55,305 nt of DNA from CAYRLW01 sp964425215 (GCA_964425215.1 CAYRLW010000020.1:1-55305), one strand, 5' to 3'. Counted from the stretch's first letter, positions 33,100-41,093 are shown. Numbers and translations are program-made. Notes: generated by a model from the sequence alone, not told the origin.

Positions 33100-33899
33100 A
33101 ATACCGGATCCTCTCCCTTTTTCCCGAAATTATCGACGCTTTTTTTTCAAGCTCCATCATGGCTAAGGCCGTGGAACGGGGTTTGGTGGAGTATACGTCG
33201 GTGAATATTCGGGATTACGCCCTGGATAAGCACCATACCTGCGACGACTCCCCCTTTGGCGGCGGCGCGGGAATGTTAATGATTCCGGGGCCTTTGGATC
33301 GGGCTTTAACCGCCCAGGGGGCCCAACGGCACCCCAAGGATCCGGCAGACCGGGGTCCCCGGGTGGTGTACCTCTCCCCCTCGGGCAAGCCCTTTACCCA
33401 GGCTTTGGCCCGGGAACTGGCGGCGGAAGAGGAATTGATCCTCCTCTGCGGAAGGTACGAAGGGATAGACCAGCGGATTATCGACACCTACGTGGACGAT
33501 GAGCTTTCTATCGGGGATTACGTCCTCTCTTCCGGAGAAGTGGCCGCCCTGGTGGTTATCGACGCCACCTATAGGTTGATCGAAGGGGTAATCACGGCCC
33601 AGTCGCTGGAAGAGGAAAGTTTTTCCCAGGGCTTGCTGGAGTACCCCCAGTATACACGACCGGAGATTTATGGTATGCTTCGGGTCCCGGAGGTACTTCT
33701 TTCGGGTCACCACGAGAATATTCGGCGGTGGCGGCTCCGGGAAAGGGTCCGTAAAACCCTGCAAGTTCGGCCGGATCTTATCCGCAAGGGCTTGGAAACC
33801 GAAAGTTTTGACGCCGAAACACGGCGGATTATACAAGAACTAACGACCCAACCGCCGAAAGCGGGGGGTACCGAGGGGGATAGGGATGAACGAAATTAG
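33096..33899 (+). CDS. trmD: tRNA (guanine-N1-)-methyltransferase TrmD
   Basis: 267 aa SPOUT methyltransferase making m1G37 in tRNA. The knotted core carries DDSPFGGGAGMLM, YLSPSGKPF, LLCGRYEGIDQR and SIGDYVLSSGEVAALVVIDA. The probable start is TTG at 33096, which overlaps the rimM TGA; a GTG at 33084 would add four residues. The 3' end overlaps rplS by 14 bp. Confidence 0.93.
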   Translation: MKYRILSLFPEIIDAFFSSSIMAKAVERGLVEYTSVNIRDYALDKHHTCDDSPFGGGAGMLMIPGPLDRALTAQGAQRHPKDPADRGPRVVYLSPSGKPFTQALARELAAEEELILLCGRYEGIDQRIIDTYVDDELSIGDYVLSSGEVAALVVIDATYRLIEGVITAQSLEEESFSQGLLEYPQYTRPEIYGMLRVPEVLLSGHHENIRRWRLRERVRKTLQVRPDLIRKGLETESFDAETRRIIQELTTQPPKAGGTEGDRDERN

Positions 33900-34260
33900 G
33901 ACGATCGAAGAAGCCCAGATGAAGGGCCAGTTGGACGATTTTAAAGTGGGAGACTCCGTAAAGGTTCATTTTAAAATCGTTGAAGGAAAAACCGAACGGA
34001 TTCAGATCTACGAGGGCCTGGTAATTTGCATGAAAAATTCCCGCGTAGGAAAAACCTTTACGGTCCGCAAAAATTCCTACGGCGTGGGTGTCGAACGGGT
34101 ATTCCCCCTGCATTCGCCCCGGATCGCCAAGGTAGAACTGATGCGCCCCGGTAAGGTCCGGCGGGCTAAACTGTATTATATCCGTGGCAAAATCGGTAAG
34201 GCTTCTAAAATTAAAGAGCTTATTACCAAAAAGACCGCCGCTACGACGGAAACCGTTTAG
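33886..34260 (+). CDS. rplS: Large ribosomal subunit protein bL19
   Basis: 124 aa. FKVGDSVKVHFKIVEG, RIQIYEGLVICMKN, the FTVRKNSYGVGVERVFPLHS stretch and VRRAKLYYIRG are typical of bL19. A GAGGGGGATAGGG site precedes the ATG. Last of the ribosomal/tRNA-modification cluster. Confidence 0.95.
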   Translation: MNEIRTIEEAQMKGQLDDFKVGDSVKVHFKIVEGKTERIQIYEGLVICMKNSRVGKTFTVRKNSYGVGVERVFPLHSPRIAKVELMRPGKVRRAKLYYIRGKIGKASKIKELITKKTAATTETV

Positions 34261-34270
34261 GCAAGGACCC

Positions 34271-35476
34271 GTGGGGCCCGTGCCTCCGGGGGGGCCGGAA
34301 CGACAAAATACCCGTTTCGGGCCCCGCCCTCCCCCTTCAGCGAATTCACCCGCCACCGATAACAACGCAAAACCGTCTCTTTTTACAAAATCTATCGGTA
34401 TATCAGCCCTTAAAATTTCCGTTTCTAAAGCCCCTACTACACCAACAAGCTCTTTTTCTCTTCGCTCCTTCGTCGAATCCCTCGGTTTACCGCTTAACAG
34501 ACAAAGCGAACTGCTCGTCATCCTTGCCCGTTTTTTTTCTCTGCCCCTTCAAGAAACCTTGTTAAAACAAGCCCAAACCTCCGCACGGGCCCAGGCTGGC
34601 CCTTGGGAAAGCGCCCTCTTGGCTATCCTATCCGCCGCATCTAAGGGCCTCCGCCTTAGGGAAGACACCCTCCAATCCTATATCCGAGCAATCGACCCCT
34701 CGCTGAGGGAACGGAAGGCTGGTTCTTCAGGAAACCAGACGGGGCAAGTGGGGGAACCGATTTCAGGTCAGGACCGTCCCGTGGAGTCGGTGGGCGAAGA
34801 AGCGTTCTCCCGGGGCAACAAAGGTTTCTCCGGGTCTTTCGGGGGGTCCGGGTCTTCCGAGGGGTCTGACCAAGGGGCCGGCGGAAATACCCAGGGCCGC
34901 TCCGACGATAACACCGGGAAAGAGCCACCCGGGGATGGGGAATCGGACCGGAGCGTGGGGAGGGGCAAGGAGGAACGGGGGATCGGCGCGGATCCTAAGG
35001 CGGTGGAGGATGTACTGGCCGAAAAGTCGGAAACCTTTCTTTCAGGAAGCGGAGCCCTGGCTTTTTTAAACCGTCTACGGCTTTCTTCGGGGAAAAAATG
35101 GCTAGTCTTGCCTTTTAGCTTTTCTCTTCAAAATATTGATTTTGAGTTAACGGTGCGTTTATTATGTAATGGGAACAGTAGGGAAAACGCGGTAGAACGG
35201 ATGACTATGGATCTTTTTTTCCCCGGGCCTGGAAATGAAAGAACAAAAGCCCACCGGTGGATTTTTGTTTTGGTAAATCCAACAACGGAAAATTCCAAAT
35301 TGATCGTTACGCGGGACCCTCCTTTTTCCGACAATGAAAAGGGAGTTTACACAAGGCTGTTGGGAACGATTGTCCAGCCCTACGCGAAGGGTGTTTTCTT
35401 TGGGGATCGTCTACAAACAGAGGGGTCCGTAGACGATCCCGTAACGTTATTTACGCCGGTGGAAGAACACGTATAA
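34271..35476 (+). CDS. Uncharacterised Ser/Gly-rich protein, possibly FliK-like
   Basis: 401 aa from the GTG at 34271, which follows CAAGGA; no ATG lies near. The N-terminus is Pro/Ser-rich. A helical region (about 65-140) is followed by a long low-complexity Gly/Ser/Glu linker (about 150-265) and a compact C-terminal domain (LRLSSGKKWLVLPFSFSLQN, RWIFVLVNPTT). A flexible linker plus a C-terminal globular domain directly before an FlhB-like gene suggests a hook-length-control (FliK)-like protein. The sequence match itself is weak, so this is inference. Confidence 0.5.
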   Translation: MGPVPPGGPERQNTRFGPRPPPSANSPATDNNAKPSLFTKSIGISALKISVSKAPTTPTSSFSLRSFVESLGLPLNRQSELLVILARFFSLPLQETLLKQAQTSARAQAGPWESALLAILSAASKGLRLREDTLQSYIRAIDPSLRERKAGSSGNQTGQVGEPISGQDRPVESVGEEAFSRGNKGFSGSFGGSGSSEGSDQGAGGNTQGRSDDNTGKEPPGDGESDRSVGRGKEERGIGADPKAVEDVLAEKSETFLSGSGALAFLNRLRLSSGKKWLVLPFSFSLQNIDFELTVRLLCNGNSRENAVERMTMDLFFPGPGNERTKAHRWIFVLVNPTTENSKLIVTRDPPFSDNEKGVYTRLLGTIVQPYAKGVFFGDRLQTEGSVDDPVTLFTPVEEHV

Positions 35477-35729
35477 ATGAAAAAAAAAAGCCGCCGCGAT
35501 CGCCTATACGAAAGATTTGCCCGCCCCGGTGCTTATGGCTAAAGGCCAGGGGGTTCAGGCAGAACGTATCGTCGCGATGGCCCAAGATTTGGGTATCCAG
35601 GTGGTTCAAGACGATATTTTGGTAGAATTGATCGACAAAAGCGCCACCGCGGGGGATTTTATCCCCCCCTGGTGTTGGACAGCGGTGGCGAAAATTTTGG
35701 CGTTTGTTATAGCAGAGGAAGGAAAATGA
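35477..35729 (+). pseudogene. FlhB C-terminal-like protein, out of frame at a ten-A tract
   Basis: From AAAGCC at about 35487 the frame reads AAAIAYTKDLPAPVLMAKGQ and continues to the TGA at 35727, about 80 aa. This is the stand-alone FlhB cytoplasmic-domain type (FlhX-like), related to the flagellar export switch. The natural start, ATG 35477, is followed by ten A residues (35480-35489) and is one base out of frame; nine A would give MKKKAAAIAY. Read as given, the ATG frame stops after 21 codons. Either slippage on the A run restores the frame, or the run varies between cells, or it is an assembly error. Fallback starts in frame are TTG 35517 and ATG 35535. The stop overlaps the next gene as ATGA. 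Confidence 0.75.
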
Positions 35730-36913
35730 AAAAGTTATCCGTTTTGAACCTACGGGCGGGGCAGGTGTTTACCGAACCGGTCTACATTGAAGGCAACAGC
35801 CTTTTGGTCCCCGCGGGAATCGCCATCCGAAAAAAGGATATTGATCGACTAAAGTCCTGGGGAATCGAAGAGGTCTTTACCAACGGGGAAGCTCTAGCGG
35901 CCACTCCCGATCAAACGGAGGCGGCGGTTAAAGGCGCCCTATCCAAAGGGCACACCGATTCTTCAAAACCAAAAAACCATATCCTTTCTCTCCCGGATGT
36001 GCACGAAAACAAGGGAGCATACCGAACGTACAAGAACCTGATCGAAGGGGTGGGCGATCTATTTATATCCCTTGGATCGGGGCTCTCGGTGGAAACCCGA
36101 TCCATCGATACCATCGCGGGGCGGCTTCTGCAGGCAGTCCGGGAACAACGGGAACAAATTATGGGGTTCATTTTGGGAGGCGAGGTCGAGGGCTTTGAAC
36201 TTGCCAAAAGTTCCGTCAATACGGCCATTTTATCAACCCTTATCGCCATAGAACTGCGGGTTCCCAACCATAAAATCCTGCAGATAACCACGGGGGCCCT
36301 TTTGCACGACGTGGGTATGTTAAAACTTCCCAAGGATATCGTGGAAAAAAAAGGAGGCCTGTCGGACGCGGAGCTCCAACGTATCCAAGCCCACCCCCTG
36401 TATTCGTATAAGATCATCTGCAAGGAACTACTCTACCCCGAAGAAGTGGGGGTGATAGCCCTCCAGCACCACGAACGCTGGAACGGCGAGGGGTATCCCC
36501 GCAGAATCGCCGGGGAGGCCATCGAATTGGGCGCCCGGATCGTCTGCGTGGCCGACGCCTTCGAGGCCATGGTCAGCGAAAAACCCTACCGTAATTCCAT
36601 GATCGGCTACCAGGCCATGAAAAACCTGCTGTCCGACAATTCCCGGCGTTTCGATCCGGATGTACTCAAAGCGTTTATCAAAACCATGGGGATTTACCCC
36701 ATCGGATCCATCGTTTTGCTGAACAACGGAGCCATCGCCCGGGTGGTGGAGGTCCACAAGGACGCGCCCCTGCGGCCCCAGATCCGTATTTTAGTGGACG
36801 AGTTCGGAAAAACCTTTAACCAGGATGACGGAGATTTGGTGGATCTGTTAATCGAGCGAAGCCTCTTCATCGCCCGGGCCATCGATCCGAAAGAATTTTC
36901 TAAAGTCCCGTGA
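35726..36913 (+). CDS. HD-GYP domain cyclic-di-GMP phosphodiesterase
   Basis: 395 aa. An N-terminal domain of about 75 residues (VLNLRAGQVFTEPVYIEG) precedes an HD-GYP domain with HDVGMLKLPKDI, HPLYSYKII, HHERWNGEGYP and ARIVCVADAFEAMVSEKPYR. It should hydrolyse c-di-GMP, and the GGDEF gene 1 kb downstream could make it. Starts at ATG 35726 after AGGAAGGAAA, overlapping the FlhB-like stop. It is followed by overlapping yraN. Confidence 0.9.
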   Translation: MKKLSVLNLRAGQVFTEPVYIEGNSLLVPAGIAIRKKDIDRLKSWGIEEVFTNGEALAATPDQTEAAVKGALSKGHTDSSKPKNHILSLPDVHENKGAYRTYKNLIEGVGDLFISLGSGLSVETRSIDTIAGRLLQAVREQREQIMGFILGGEVEGFELAKSSVNTAILSTLIAIELRVPNHKILQITTGALLHDVGMLKLPKDIVEKKGGLSDAELQRIQAHPLYSYKIICKELLYPEEVGVIALQHHERWNGEGYPRRIAGEAIELGARIVCVADAFEAMVSEKPYRNSMIGYQAMKNLLSDNSRRFDPDVLKAFIKTMGIYPIGSIVLLNNGAIARVVEVHKDAPLRPQIRILVDEFGKTFNQDDGDLVDLLIERSLFIARAIDPKEFSKVP

Positions 36914-37263
36914 GCACCGTTACCACCGGCCGGGAGGGAGAAGAGCGGGCGGCCCAATTCTTGGAAAGCCGGGGGCTACGGGTTATCCGTCGGAATTACC
37001 GCTCTAAACGGGGCGAAATCGACCTGGTTGCCCTGGATGGCCAGACCATCGTGTTCGTGGAAGTCAAAGCCTGGTCGGTCTTTGCCTTTGAGGACCTGGA
37101 AAAATCGATCACGGTTCAAAAACAACGGCGGATCATAGAAACGGCTAAGTTTTTCCTCTCGGAACATCGAGAATATAACCGTATGGCCGTTCGTTTTGAT
37201 GTGGTATTCATCGGCCCCGAAGAAGTTCGGCATCTTGCGGAAGCGTTTATGGAGCGTGTATGA
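36910..37263 (+). CDS. YraN/UPF0102 family nuclease-fold protein
   Basis: 117 aa. GREGEERAAQFLESRGLRVI, then NYRSKRGEIDLVALDG and VFVEVKAW form the endonuclease-like core conserved in UPF0102. Biochemical role is not settled. GTG start at 36910 overlaps the HD-GYP stop as GTGA. Confidence 0.88.
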   Translation: MSTVTTGREGEERAAQFLESRGLRVIRRNYRSKRGEIDLVALDGQTIVFVEVKAWSVFAFEDLEKSITVQKQRRIIETAKFFLSEHREYNRMAVRFDVVFIGPEEVRHLAEAFMERV

Positions 37264-37424
37264 TGGTTCAGACCGAGAACCACCAGGATCCTCATAACAT
37301 TGAGGAACTGAAACAACTTATCGACAACGAAGACTATCTGCGGGCGGCTATTACTCGGATCGCCCAGGTGCTCAGCGATGAGCTTTTGGAATTGTCGAAT
37401 TTTGGAGAACCCCATGAACGATAA
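37263..37424 (+). CDS. Small conserved-type hypothetical protein, 53 aa
   Basis: ATG at 37263 uses the last base of the yraN stop (TGATG), with GGAG 11 nt upstream. It encodes a 53-residue acidic helical protein (NIEELKQLIDNEDYLRAA, then ITRIAQVLSDELLEL) and overlaps the next gene by 11 bp. Tight coupling on both sides and normal codon use support a real gene. Function unknown. Confidence 0.65.
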   Translation: MVQTENHQDPHNIEELKQLIDNEDYLRAAITRIAQVLSDELLELSNFGEPHER

Positions 37425-37932
37425 CGCAAAGGGCGGCCAACGGAACCGAAGACCCTTCCGACAAAAGGACCGTAATGGTTCGAATCAGGGTCCCCGGGAC
37501 CGGACGGCCAAGGAAAATCGGACCAACGCCGAGGACAGAAAAAAAAATGATAAGATACGTTTTGATAAGGTTCGGGGAACCCTCGTGGACCGTCCCAAAT
37601 GGACGCCCCCCAAGCTGGTAACCACGCCCCTGCCCAAACAGGAATGTCCCTACTGCGGCAAACCGATCCTGGACCTTTCCCAAGCCATTACGGACCCCAC
37701 GGAGGGAAAGCCGGTACATTTTGACTGTGCCATCGATCGAATCGCTAAAAACGAACGCCTTATGAACGGCGATGTGATCAGCTATATCGGCGGAGGCCGC
37801 TTCGGTATCCTCCATTTTGACAATCCTAACGACCCAAATTCTTTTCAGATAAAAAAGATATTCCAATGGGAAGAAAAGGATAAACGGGCTCCTTGGCGGA
37901 AAGACGTGGCGGATCGCTATTCCACCACCTAA
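37414..37932 (+). CDS. Hypothetical protein with a CxxC motif
   Basis: 172 aa. The first 55 residues are very basic and rich in Asn, Arg and Lys, probably disordered and possibly RNA-binding. The C-terminal part has CPYCGKPI and, 26 residues later, HFDCA, a possible zinc site. I do not recognise a named family. GGAGAACCCC precedes the ATG. Confidence 0.65.
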   Translation: MNDNAKGGQRNRRPFRQKDRNGSNQGPRDRTAKENRTNAEDRKKNDKIRFDKVRGTLVDRPKWTPPKLVTTPLPKQECPYCGKPILDLSQAITDPTEGKPVHFDCAIDRIAKNERLMNGDVISYIGGGRFGILHFDNPNDPNSFQIKKIFQWEEKDKRAPWRKDVADRYSTT

Positions 37933-37936
37933 ACAA

Positions 37937-39076
37937 ATGGAAACAAAAGAAAACTTCCTTTCCAACCCCGATATTTTACAACACTTTAATCTCCTCCAAA
38001 GTTTAGGAATTTTTACGCATATAGAATCGCTCCAGCAGGAAATTCGCAACTATAAGACCCTTCTTTCCGGAGCCACGGATATTTTTCATCGGACCACCAT
38101 AGACGAAATTTTAGAGACCACGGTACTGCAAATTTCGGATAAATTTCTCCCCTCATTTTTGGTCTTCCTTTGGAGGCCCCTGCAAAACAAAAAGGATATC
38201 CTTTTGCGGGGATACCGGAATTTTAAGGCCGTGGATGTTCAAGTGCCCATTAACGATATTTCTCCCTTTGACGATTTTTTTCAAAAGTTCCCCCAGCCCA
38301 TTAATTACGATCTATTCGTGTATCAATTGAATAATCCCGAAGCAACAGCCCCCTTGGATGAACTAAAACCGGAAATTGTGGTGCCGATTATCGGTCCTTC
38401 GGGGTTGTACGGCCTTATCCTGGTGGGTCCAAAACTGTTGGAGGCCCAATATACCATCCAGGAATTGGCGTTCTTGGATAAATTGATGATTTTCGCTACC
38501 CTGGCCATCCAAAACAACCTGCACTACGAACACTCGGTCCGGGACGGAAAAACCGGTTTATTTAACCATGGCTTTTTTATGCTCCGTCTGCAGGACGAAA
38601 TAGCCCGAACCCGCCGGGCCGGCCATTCGTTTTCCGTCATCGTTATGGACGTGGACAAGTTTAAACTCTTTAATGATAATTTTGGGCACCTGGCGGGGGA
38701 TCGGGTACTGGAACAGATAGCCCTGGCCATCCGGGACAACGTTCGGGCCCAGGACATTCCATCCCGTTTTGGGGGCGAAGAGTTTACGGTTCTACTGCCT
38801 GAAACGGAGCGGAGCGCCGCGTGGGTGGTAGCGGAACGGCTCCGGCAGGCGGTGGAACACACCCACGTTCCCTGGAATCCTCCCCTACCTCGGGTGACCA
38901 TCAGCCTGGGGGTTTCGGTATACAATAGTTATTTTAAGCTCGGCGCCAACGAATTGATAGAACAGGCCGACGAAGCCCTGTATATTTCAAAAAAGCGGGG
39001 CCGAAACCGGACGACGGTCTGGGGTAGCGGGTTGTTATTCAAAGGCCAGAGTCTACGGGAAAAAAAGAGTAGCTAG
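37937..39076 (+). CDS. GGDEF-domain diguanylate cyclase
   Basis: 379 aa. Residues about 30-200 form a GAF-like sensory region. The GGDEF domain follows (about 205-365), with DGKTGLFNHGFF, DVDKFKLFNDNFGHLAGD and the active site RFGGEEFTVLL. It makes c-di-GMP from GTP. There is no membrane segment. No I-site RxxD is obvious just before GGEEF. It starts 4 bp after the previous gene with no separate ribosome binding site. Confidence 0.9.
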   Translation: METKENFLSNPDILQHFNLLQSLGIFTHIESLQQEIRNYKTLLSGATDIFHRTTIDEILETTVLQISDKFLPSFLVFLWRPLQNKKDILLRGYRNFKAVDVQVPINDISPFDDFFQKFPQPINYDLFVYQLNNPEATAPLDELKPEIVVPIIGPSGLYGLILVGPKLLEAQYTIQELAFLDKLMIFATLAIQNNLHYEHSVRDGKTGLFNHGFFMLRLQDEIARTRRAGHSFSVIVMDVDKFKLFNDNFGHLAGDRVLEQIALAIRDNVRAQDIPSRFGGEEFTVLLPETERSAAWVVAERLRQAVEHTHVPWNPPLPRVTISLGVSVYNSYFKLGANELIEQADEALYISKKRGRNRTTVWGSGLLFKGQSLREKKSS

Positions 39077-39078
39077 CT

Positions 39079-39233
39079 GAGGCTTTTTCACAACTCAGAG
39101 AGTTTTGAAAAAGCTACCTTAGATGTACATGCAGTATTTTTACTATTCTTTATCATATATATATATTTATTATGAAATTGTAAAAATACTGCAAGAGCCT
39201 CTTTCAAAAGTAACAGACTTTTGAAAGAGGCTC
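39079..39233 (-). mobile_element. MITE-like repeat family 1, copy E
   Basis: 155 bp in the same orientation as copy C. It starts GAGGCTTTTTCACAACTC, has the ATGCAGTATTTTTACTATTC centre and ends with the TCTTTCAAAAGTAACAGAC hairpin. It is flanked by AGCT (39075-39078 and 39234-39237). It separates the c-di-GMP gene from mtnN-luxS. Confidence 0.85.
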
Positions 39234-39272
39234 AGCTGAATAGCGACTAGCTAACAACCCCAGGAGGAGTGG

Positions 39273-40001
39273 ATGATCGGCATTATTGGGGCCATGGAGG
39301 AGGAAGTGACCCTACTCCGTTCGGCCTTACGGGATAGTACAGTCGAAGTTCTGCACGGTTTTGAATATATCCAGGGAAACTTGGATGGGGTTCCCGTGGT
39401 ACTACTCCGCTCAGGAATCGGCAAGGTAAACGCGGCGGTGGGGTGTACCCTGTTACTGCAAACCTATAAAGTCCAATGGGTTATCAATACGGGTTCCGCA
39501 GGGGGGATCGATCCGGCCCTTACCTTCGGGGACGTCATTATTTCCGAGGCCCTGGTGTACCACGACGTGGACGTGCGGGCCTTTGGATACGCGGCGGGCC
39601 AAGTTCCCGGGGCGGCTCCCACGTTCCCGGTTCCCGAAAACCTTATACAAGCCGCTGAACAGGCGGTGGAAGAATTAAAACAAGAGGGCAGACTCCCTCC
39701 GACGCTTCAGCATCGACGGGGCCTGATCGGTTCGGGGGATCAGTTTATCCATACGCCACAGCGGATAGCCCAAATACGGAAGGATTTCCCCACCCTGCGG
39801 GCCATCGAGATGGAAGGGGCGGCCATTGCCCATACCTGCGCTCTTTTTGGTATTCCCGCCCTTATTATCCGTTCGGTTTCCGACGTGGCGGGTTCCGAAT
39901 CACCCATGACCTTCGATCAATTTTTACCCATCGCATCCCGGCACTCCAGCGAAATAGTTCGACGAATAGTATCTAAGGAGGACACTTTATGGAAAAGATA
40001 G
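39273..40001 (+). CDS. mtnN: 5'-methylthioadenosine/S-adenosylhomocysteine nucleosidase
   Basis: 242 aa. IGIIGAMEEEVTLLRSAL, LLRSGIGKVNAAVG, INTGSAGGID, AIEMEGAAIAHTC and RSVSDVAG, with the catalytic Asp in SDVAG, are diagnostic. It cleaves SAH to S-ribosylhomocysteine, the LuxS substrate, and MTA to methylthioribose. CAGGAGGAGTGG precedes the ATG. It overlaps luxS by 13 bp. Confidence 0.95.
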   Translation: MIGIIGAMEEEVTLLRSALRDSTVEVLHGFEYIQGNLDGVPVVLLRSGIGKVNAAVGCTLLLQTYKVQWVINTGSAGGIDPALTFGDVIISEALVYHDVDVRAFGYAAGQVPGAAPTFPVPENLIQAAEQAVEELKQEGRLPPTLQHRRGLIGSGDQFIHTPQRIAQIRKDFPTLRAIEMEGAAIAHTCALFGIPALIIRSVSDVAGSESPMTFDQFLPIASRHSSEIVRRIVSKEDTLWKR

Positions 40002-40465
40002 CCAGCTTTCAGGTAGATCATCTTCGTTTGCGAAGGGGCGTCTTCGTTTCCCGGCAGGATCGTTTTGGATCCACCGTATTGACCACCTTCGATCTTCGGC
40101 TAAAGGAGCCCAACCGGGAACCGGTCATGGACATCAGTGCCCTACACACCCTGGAACACCTGGGAGCCACCTTTCTCCGATCCCACCCCCAGTGGGCAGA
40201 AAAAACCGTGTACTTTGGCCCCATGGGGTGCCGTACCGGGTGTTACGTTATCTTTGAAGGGGAACTTTCAAGTCTGGATGTGCTTTCGGTCGTACGGGAA
40301 ATGTTCGAATGGATAGGGGCCTTTACCGGTCCCATCCCCGGCGCCGCGCCCGGCGAATGCGGCAATTGGCGGGACCATAACCTGGAAATGGCCCAATGGG
40401 AAGCCCGCCGCTATTTGGAAGTACTCCGGAGCCCCCTGGACGAAAACCTGCGGTACCCGGACTAG
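39989..40465 (+). CDS. luxS: S-ribosylhomocysteine lyase LuxS
   Basis: 158 aa. The metal site HTLEHLGATFLR, the catalytic cysteine in GPMGCRTGCY and the third ligand in GECGNW are all present. It splits S-ribosylhomocysteine into homocysteine and the AI-2 precursor. Overlap with mtnN makes a compact SAH-recycling operon. AAGGAGGACACTTT precedes the ATG. Confidence 0.96.
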   Translation: MEKIASFQVDHLRLRRGVFVSRQDRFGSTVLTTFDLRLKEPNREPVMDISALHTLEHLGATFLRSHPQWAEKTVYFGPMGCRTGCYVIFEGELSSLDVLSVVREMFEWIGAFTGPIPGAAPGECGNWRDHNLEMAQWEARRYLEVLRSPLDENLRYPD

Positions 40466-40483
40466 AAGCCCGTTGCGGTGACT

Positions 40484-40616
40484 GCGCGGTCATTCCTAGG
40501 CCGCGCGGTCATTCCTTGGCGGTGCTATTATTGCTGGGCCGAGCTATTATTGCTGGGCCGAGCTATTATTGCTGGGCCGAGCGGTCATTGTTGGGCGGCG
40601 CGGTCATTTCTTCGGG
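40484..40616. repeat. Seven-unit 19-bp tandem repeat array
   Basis: Seven consecutive 19-bp units, exactly 133 bp. Units 4 and 5 are identical (GAGCTATTATTGCTGGGCC) and unit 3 differs from them only at the second base. Units 1, 2, 6 and 7 are variants of the GCGCGGTCATTCCTTGGCG kind. 19 is not a multiple of 3 and no plausible gene uses it. It lies between the ends of luxS and the convergent tRNA-Gly. Confidence 0.85.
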
Positions 40617-40638
40617 CTGGGAAAATGATAAAGCCCCT

Positions 40639-40712
40639 TGGAGCGGCCGACGGGAGTCGAACCCGCGTCACGAGCTTGGGAAGCTCGGGTAATACCGTTA
40701 TACAACGGCCGC
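40639..40712 (-). tRNA. tRNA-Gly (anticodon CCC)
   Basis: Read on the minus strand: acceptor GCGGCCG / CGGCCGC, D-arm GTAT...TTAC, anticodon stem CGAGC / GCTCG with loop TTCCCAA (anticodon CCC), T-arm GCGGG-TTCGACT-CCCGT, discriminator T and an encoded CCA, 74 nt in all. AGCCCCTTGGA just before the 5' end pairs perfectly with TCCAAGGGGCT, which includes the CCA, so the precursor stem is 18 bp long. Confidence 0.92.
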
Positions 40713-40738
40713 TCCAAGGGGCTAGTATCGATGGGCAG

Positions 40739-40768
40739 ATAATAGCAAAAAGAAGGGGTTTTTGTCAA
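40739..40768 (-). promoter_or_regulatory. Promoter of tRNA-Gly
   Basis: On the minus strand TTGACA (40768-40763), 18 nt and TATTAT (40744-40739), with an extended TGC before the -10. The transcription start is expected about 20 nt before the mature tRNA end, enough to include the AGCCCCTTGGA that extends the acceptor stem. Confidence 0.65.
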
Positions 40769-40796
40769 TAATCCCCAAAAGCCAGAGCTACCGCTT

Positions 40797-41093
40797 TTAC
40801 GCTTCTATGGTAAAGAGGCTGTAGGCTCCCGTAGGATTCCGATTCTGCTTGGCCACCTCTTTAACCACCGCTCCCGGGGGGCCCCTGCGGAGCCACGACT
40901 CAAAGGCGTTAAGGGCCCCCTGGGGGCCTTCGGCCATCACTTCTACGGACCCATCCGTATCGTTACGAACCCAGCCGTGCAGACCAAGCCGGCGGGCTTC
41001 CTGTCGAGCGGCGTAACGGAAGCCAACCCCCTGCACAATTCCCCGTATACGGGCGTAGAAGGCCCCATACGAGCCGTCGGCGGCGGCTTTCAT
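40797..41093 (-). CDS. acyP: Acylphosphatase
   Basis: 98 aa. ARIRGIVQGVGFRYAARQEA holds the catalytic arginine, and GWVRNDTDGSVEVMAEG the catalytic asparagine. It hydrolyses acyl phosphates. Slightly longer than usual at the N-terminus. ATG at 41093 overlaps the stop of the receiver gene as ATGA and has AGGA upstream. Confidence 0.9.
   Translation of the reverse strand: MKAAADGSYGAFYARIRGIVQGVGFRYAARQEARRLGLHGWVRNDTDGSVEVMAEGPQGALNAFESWLRRGPPGAVVKEVAKQNRNPTGAYSLFTIEA

Noticed and set aside
40484..40616. The 19-bp array as a CRISPR array
   Set aside because: Units are directly adjacent with no unique spacers, and no cas genes are present.
40478..40771. A protein gene across the tandem array and tRNA
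   Set aside because: The frame owes its openness to the 19-bp repeat and runs antisense through the tRNA-Gly gene.
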